34,911 nucleotides of DNA, from contig JAHDGS010000015.1 of NCBI GenBank assembly GCA_020627505.1, forward strand, positions 1 through 34,911, read 5' to 3'. The notes below the pieces were generated by a model. The model was given only the letters and a program-made list of their open reading frames with translations. It ran no database searches and was not told the origin of the DNA. Shown here piece by piece: positions 31,633 to 34,911 of the stretch. The stretch is from Myxococcota bacterium. GTDB taxonomy: Bacteria; Myxococcota; UBA727; JAHDBA01. The translations under genes and the position numbers were made by a program. Within the stretch, counting starts at the first letter, position 1. Every line of letters starts with the position of its first letter.

Positions 31633-32415
31633 ATGAAGATCACTTGTCCTGGCTGTCATCAAAAATACGATATTCCGACCACACGCATTCGAAGAGCGGG
31701 CTCGGCCGGCGTCAAAATGCGTTGTGTCAACTGCCAGCGATTGATGCGAGCCAGTCTTAAATCACTTCCGTCGACTGCATCATCAACAGAAGTAGGACTC
31801 ATGCTTGCGGCACCAGCTGCGAGTGGATTCGAACCCGGGATTACAAATGTTCATGATGCGGTTGCCCCAAGCGAATCTCCGGTGATGTTGTCGGAGACGG
31901 GCACATTTCGTCCTCGACCAGGCGTTCTGCCAGAGATAACCGATGTCAAATTCGCACTTCATAACGATCGTTCAGAACGCGTCTGGTACGCGAGTATCGA
32001 GAACGAAGCGAAGGGTCCATTTACCGAAGATGAGGTTTTACTTCTTGCAGAAATGGGCCGTGTTCGCGGCAGTACTTATATGTGGCGACCTGGCTTTTCA
32101 GAATGGCTCCCAATCCGGACAGGACAGAAAGAGCACGGGATGCTGGAACCATTCCGTCAGACAGTCATTCAAAGAAAGATTTACGAACAAAGTCTTGCAG
32201 AACGTGCAGCCCAAAAGGCTGGGATAAATGCCACATATATACAAACAGATGGCACTGTTCAAACGAATGCAGTGACTCAAGAAAACATGAATAGTCGTTC
32301 CTTAGCGCGTCAACAAAATGCGTGGATTCGAAAGTTGCTCATTGCCGCTGGTTTTCTTGTTGGCGGTGTCACGCTCGGTATCGCACTTTCTGCAATGATG
32401 ATGCACCTGAAATAG
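31633..32415 (+). CDS. zinc-ribbon/GYF-domain membrane protein
   Basis: A 260-residue protein. The N-terminal MJ0042-type zinc ribbon begins MKITCPGC and has CPGC and CVNC pairs, about residues 4-38. A linker follows, then a GYF_2-type domain (about 120-170: VWYASIENEAKGPFTEDEV and TYMWRPGFSEWLPI). The C-terminus has one transmembrane helix (LLIAAGFLVGGVTLGIALSA) and a very short tail outside. Myxobacterial GltJ/AgmX has the same zinc-ribbon plus GYF order in its cytoplasmic part, but this protein lacks the TonB-like periplasmic region. The start ATG 31633 places the first CxxC at residues 4-7; a GTG at 31621 is in frame. It is followed by greB after 9 bp. Confidence 0.83.
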   Translation: MKITCPGCHQKYDIPTTRIRRAGSAGVKMRCVNCQRLMRASLKSLPSTASSTEVGLMLAAPAASGFEPGITNVHDAVAPSESPVMLSETGTFRPRPGVLPEITDVKFALHNDRSERVWYASIENEAKGPFTEDEVLLLAEMGRVRGSTYMWRPGFSEWLPIRTGQKEHGMLEPFRQTVIQRKIYEQSLAERAAQKAGINATYIQTDGTVQTNAVTQENMNSRSLARQQNAWIRKLLIAAGFLVGGVTLGIALSAMMMHLK

Positions 32416-32424
32416 AAGTAACGT

Positions 32425-32886
32425 TTGAAACAAATGACCGCAGCCGGCCACGCATTGCTGACCGAAGAATATGAAACCCTCTTCAAAAAAGAGCGACCGA
32501 TTGTCGTTGCGCGTATTGCCGCAGCCGCTGCCGAAGGCGATCGTTCTGAAAATGCGGAATATATTTATGGAAAAAAAAGGCTTCGAGAAGTTGATAAAAG
32601 ACTCAAATATCTTGGCGCATTAATGAAAAATGTTCAGGTCGTACACCAACAAGATGTTGGCACGGCACGTGTCTCTTTTGGTGCCCGTGTCACATTGATC
32701 GATGAAGAAGGCTGTGAACGAATCTATCGCATCGTCGGCCAAGGCGAATCTGATGTGATCAAAGAAGGAATTTCTGTCGATGCGCCTTTTGCCAAAGCCC
32801 TACTTGGCAAATCCATTGGTGATGTCATCACCATTCATCGACCTGCAGGTGAACTCGAAGTCGAAATCCAACGCATCGAACGATAG
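32425..32886 (+). CDS. greB: transcription elongation factor GreB
   Basis: A 153-residue Gre factor that enters the RNA polymerase secondary channel and stimulates cleavage of backtracked RNA. The coiled-coil N-terminal domain carries the catalytic acidic tip GDRSENAEY (about 38-46). The following KKRLREVDKRLKYL is the GreB form rather than GreA. The C-terminal FKBP-like domain has RIYRIVGQGES and APFAKALLGKSIGDV. The start is a TTG at 32425 (giving MKQMTA) or an ATG three codons later. The gene ends in TAG, the first three bases of element E2. Confidence 0.92.
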   Translation: MKQMTAAGHALLTEEYETLFKKERPIVVARIAAAAAEGDRSENAEYIYGKKRLREVDKRLKYLGALMKNVQVVHQQDVGTARVSFGARVTLIDEEGCERIYRIVGQGESDVIKEGISVDAPFAKALLGKSIGDVITIHRPAGELEVEIQRIER

Positions 32887-33044
32887 AGTAACTTGACTAA
32901 CTTCTGGTTTAATGAATGCGACGAGAAAATCTTCTCAATCACGAAGCCACGCAGCAGCATATCTGGATATGGTGCGAGGACGCGACAAAGATTGGGGAGA
33001 TTTTACCGAGCAGACAAAAATCACAAGTTAGTCAAGTTACTCTA
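32884..33044. mobile_element. MITE-like long-hairpin element E2
   Basis: Perfect 20-bp terminal inverted repeats (32884-32903 and 33025-33044; left arm TAGAGTAACTTGACTAACTT). An inner stem pairs AATCTTCTCAATC with GATTGGGGAGATT (32928-32940 with 32990-33002), 13 pairs including two G-T. The centre (32953-32983) shares 26 of 31 positions with the core of E1. Apart from the TAGAGT/ACTCTA ends, arm sequences differ from E1 while pairing is kept. It lies between convergent greB and proB. There is no coding capacity. TA at both ends would fit insertion at a TA target. Confidence 0.75.
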
Positions 33045-33051
33045 GCCATTT

Positions 33052-33813
33052 CTACGGAATAATTCGGCTAAACAAACTTGTGCCAGATAAAGCATTGAGC
33101 AAAAAATCATCTGTCTGGCCATTGACGATCCAACACTCGATACCTGCCTGTTGCGCATAGCCTGCTGCTTCTAACTTCGACAACATGCCGCCGGTGCCTT
33201 GTTTTGAACGGGCGCTACCCACAAATCGTTTCACTAAAGAAAGATCTTGAATCTCTTCAATGGTCGATTTTTGTTCATCAAGAAGCCCATCTGTATTCGT
33301 CGCAAGAATAAGTATATGGGCCCCCATCAACTCAGCAACCAGACTCGATAATCGATCGTTATCACCAAACTGAATCTCATCGGTTGATACCGTATCGTTT
33401 TCATTAATGACCGGTACAACACCATGTTTCAAAAGCGTCTCAAGTGTATTTCGCATATTCAAGCGCGTTTCAGCGTGCGCAAAATCTTGATACGATAGCA
33501 AACACTGGCCTGTGTGAAGTCGATGCTCTCTAAAAATGTCTTCGAACACACGCATGAGATATGGTTGACCAATTGCTGCCAAAGCTTGCTTTTGCTCTAA
33601 AGCATCATCCATATGTTCCAGTTGAATCACTTGATGTGCAGCCGCAATCGCACCAGAACAAACAATCACGATTTGATAGCGATCTTGGAGATTCGCGATC
33701 TGGGCTGCAATATCTTCAACTTTGCCTTTTCGTATGCGGTGACCACCACCCGTCAGTGTCGCCGTCCCGATTTTCAGCACCACTATTTTTCTATCGTGTC
33801 TGCCCGTCGCCAT
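33052..33813 (-). CDS. proB: glutamate 5-kinase, kinase domain only
   Basis: A 253-residue amino-acid kinase-fold protein that phosphorylates glutamate as the first step of proline synthesis. Motifs are VVLKIGTATLT (ATP phosphate loop), IVCSGAIAAAH, VPVINENDTVSTDEIQFGDN (substrate loop) and GTGGMLSKLEAA. It ends after the kinase domain and lacks the C-terminal PUA domain of E. coli ProB (367 residues), as in some other bacteria. The start codon lies inside the 3' end of proA (23-bp overlap), so proB is translated after proA. Start at ATG 33813. Confidence 0.93.
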   Translation of the reverse strand: MATGRHDRKIVVLKIGTATLTGGGHRIRKGKVEDIAAQIANLQDRYQIVIVCSGAIAAAHQVIQLEHMDDALEQKQALAAIGQPYLMRVFEDIFREHRLHTGQCLLSYQDFAHAETRLNMRNTLETLLKHGVVPVINENDTVSTDEIQFGDNDRLSSLVAELMGAHILILATNTDGLLDEQKSTIEEIQDLSLVKRFVGSARSKQGTGGMLSKLEAAGYAQQAGIECWIVNGQTDDFLLNALSGTSLFSRIIP

Positions 33814-34911
33814 ATATATACCATTTATTTGTCACAAGATGTTGAAGCCCTAAAGGACCTCGATGATGAAGCTTATCGGTACTAATCGCAATCTCTGCGC
33901 CAAGCCCAAATTGCCCACCATCTGTAAATCGCGTTGACGCATTATGATAAACAGCCGCCGCATCAACATATGTCATAAAATATGATGCTTCGTTCGGATC
34001 TTCTGTCATAATCGTTGCCGAGTGCCCTCCCGAGTATCGATTGATGCACTTGATGGCAGTATCAATATCATCCATGTCGTCGATCACAATTTTTCGTGCT
34101 AGAAATTCCGCTTTCCAGATGGCCGCTGTTGGCTCTTTCAAGACAGCTATGTCTTTACTTTCAAGCATATGGGTCAGCTCTTCTTTAAAATGAGGCGGTA
34201 CATCTTTATCGATCAGTACCTTATCGAGCGCATTGCAGGCTGATATTTTGGCGAGCTTCGCATTTAATATCACTTCCTTGGCTTTTTTAAGATCGGCCGA
34301 TGCTGCAACATAGAGAAAGTTATTCCCACGCCCACTGACAAGAACAGGACATCGAGCAACAGATTTAACATACGCAATCAAACGTTCACCACCTCGCGGA
34401 ATGATCAGATCAATATCTGTTTCGGGGGTGTTGAGAACTTCTTGAAAATCAGAACGTGACATGTCTAAGAACTCAATCATATCAGTCTGATATCCACTCG
34501 CTTCGAGTGCTTTATGCCAACAAGACACGAGGACAAGATTCGTAAGTCGCGCTTCTTTACCGCCTTTCAACATAATTCGATTGCCTGATTTGAGTGCCGT
34601 CGAAACAGCTTCGACAGTCACATCTGGTCGAGATTCATAGATAATTAAAATCGTGCCAAACGGTGCGGTTCGATTCTCAATGCGCAACCCATTCTCATGC
34701 ACATGTGAATAAAGAACACGGCCAACTGGTGTCGGGCACGCGTTGACTTGTTGAAGAGAACGAATCATCTCGTCGATCTTCGACGCATTGATATAGAGCC
34801 TATCTTTGAGGGCTTCATCATCATGAACAAAGGCGTCAACATCACGCAGATTTGCTTCAAGTATCTCCTCTTGACGCTGCTCAAGCTGTCGTATCATATG
34901 TTCGAAGATCG
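33791..34911 (-). CDS. proA: glutamate-5-semialdehyde dehydrogenase, 5' end cut
   Basis: ProA reduces glutamyl-5-phosphate to the semialdehyde, the step after ProB. Visible are APFGTILIIYESRPDVTVEA, LKGGKEA, LIIPRGGERL, the catalytic Cys in KISACNALDKVLI, and the C-terminal FGLGAEIAISTDKLHHRGP. The reading frame stays open upstream of the ATG at 34897 to the window end (codons for IFEH precede it), and the helix continuing into QLEQRQEEILEANLRDV suggests the real start lies outside. The gene order proA-proB is the reverse of the enterobacterial proBA operon. Confidence 0.94.
   Translation of the reverse strand, partial: IFEHMIRQLEQRQEEILEANLRDVDAFVHDDEALKDRLYINASKIDEMIRSLQQVNACPTPVGRVLYSHVHENGLRIENRTAPFGTILIIYESRPDVTVEAVSTALKSGNRIMLKGGKEARLTNLVLVSCWHKALEASGYQTDMIEFLDMSRSDFQEVLNTPETDIDLIIPRGGERLIAYVKSVARCPVLVSGRGNNFLYVAASADLKKAKEVILNAKLAKISACNALDKVLIDKDVPPHFKEELTHMLESKDIAVLKEPTAAIWKAEFLARKIVIDDMDDIDTAIKCINRYSGGHSATIMTEDPNEASYFMTYVDAAAVYHNASTRFTDGGQFGLGAEIAISTDKLHHRGPLGLQHLVTNKWYIYGDGQTR

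Noticed and set aside
32884-33044. Integron attC site interpretation of E1/E2
   Set aside because: The arms contain GTT-like triplets, but the 7-nt R-box consensus is not met, the genes around are ordinary housekeeping genes in both orientations, and no integrase is present.

Overview
The window looks like a chromosomal segment of a Gram-negative bacterium of moderate GC, most likely a lineage formerly placed in Deltaproteobacteria (Myxococcota/Bdellovibrionota-like). The reasons are a pilB-pilT-pilC-pilS-pilR type IV pilus block headed by an aroE-like gene, many small lipoproteins, stand-alone MshEN and FHA-type proteins, a zinc-ribbon/GYF membrane protein, and a Tol system. No phylogenetic search was possible, so the assignment is inference. 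Layout: (1) 1-370, a minus-strand tRNA-Ile(GAT)/tRNA-Ala(TGC) pair with its own candidate promoter and no 16S gene upstream. (2) 371-7554, an M1 aminopeptidase lipoprotein, a DUF4178-like membrane protein, an FHA-like protein, then tolR-tolA-tolB without tolQ or pal. (3) 7555-12429, an accessory-looking stretch: duplicated hairpin modules, a Cys-rich lipoprotein behind a 20-bp palindrome, two tandem paralogues of an unrecognised family, ssb, an orphan membrane protein bracketed by two about 97% identical 124-bp direct repeats, and ribosomal protein bL25/CTC. (4) 12507-16371, a LolB/DUF4292-like lipoprotein, a stand-alone MshEN protein, a 169-bp inverted-repeat element, an EF-hand vanadium-haloperoxidase/PAP2-type protein, and a truncated tandem duplicate of that gene's 5' end. 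(5) 16424-26702, a class V aminotransferase, then ribF, aroE and the pilus ATPases, platform protein and sensor/regulator. (6) 26703-34911, two small envelope proteins, ribosomal protein S1, an Hsp70-like protein, a zinc-ribbon/GYF membrane protein, greB, a second inverted-repeat element, and overlapping proB/proA (proA cut by the window end). How the genes work together: tolRAB with the peptidase and lipoproteins serve the envelope. The pil block encodes assembly and retraction ATPases, the inner-membrane platform and a sigma-54-type two-component pair, but no pilin. The MshEN protein and PilB may share c-di-GMP input. proA/proB give the first two steps of proline synthesis. The most unusual signal is non-coding. 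Two intergenic elements (14123-14291 and 32884-33044) share a 31-nt core and TAGAGT ends but have different, internally complementary arms. Both begin exactly at a TAG stop codon and lie between convergent genes. Further nested dyads occur at 7546-7773, 10409-10532, 11617-11740 and 16305-16371.
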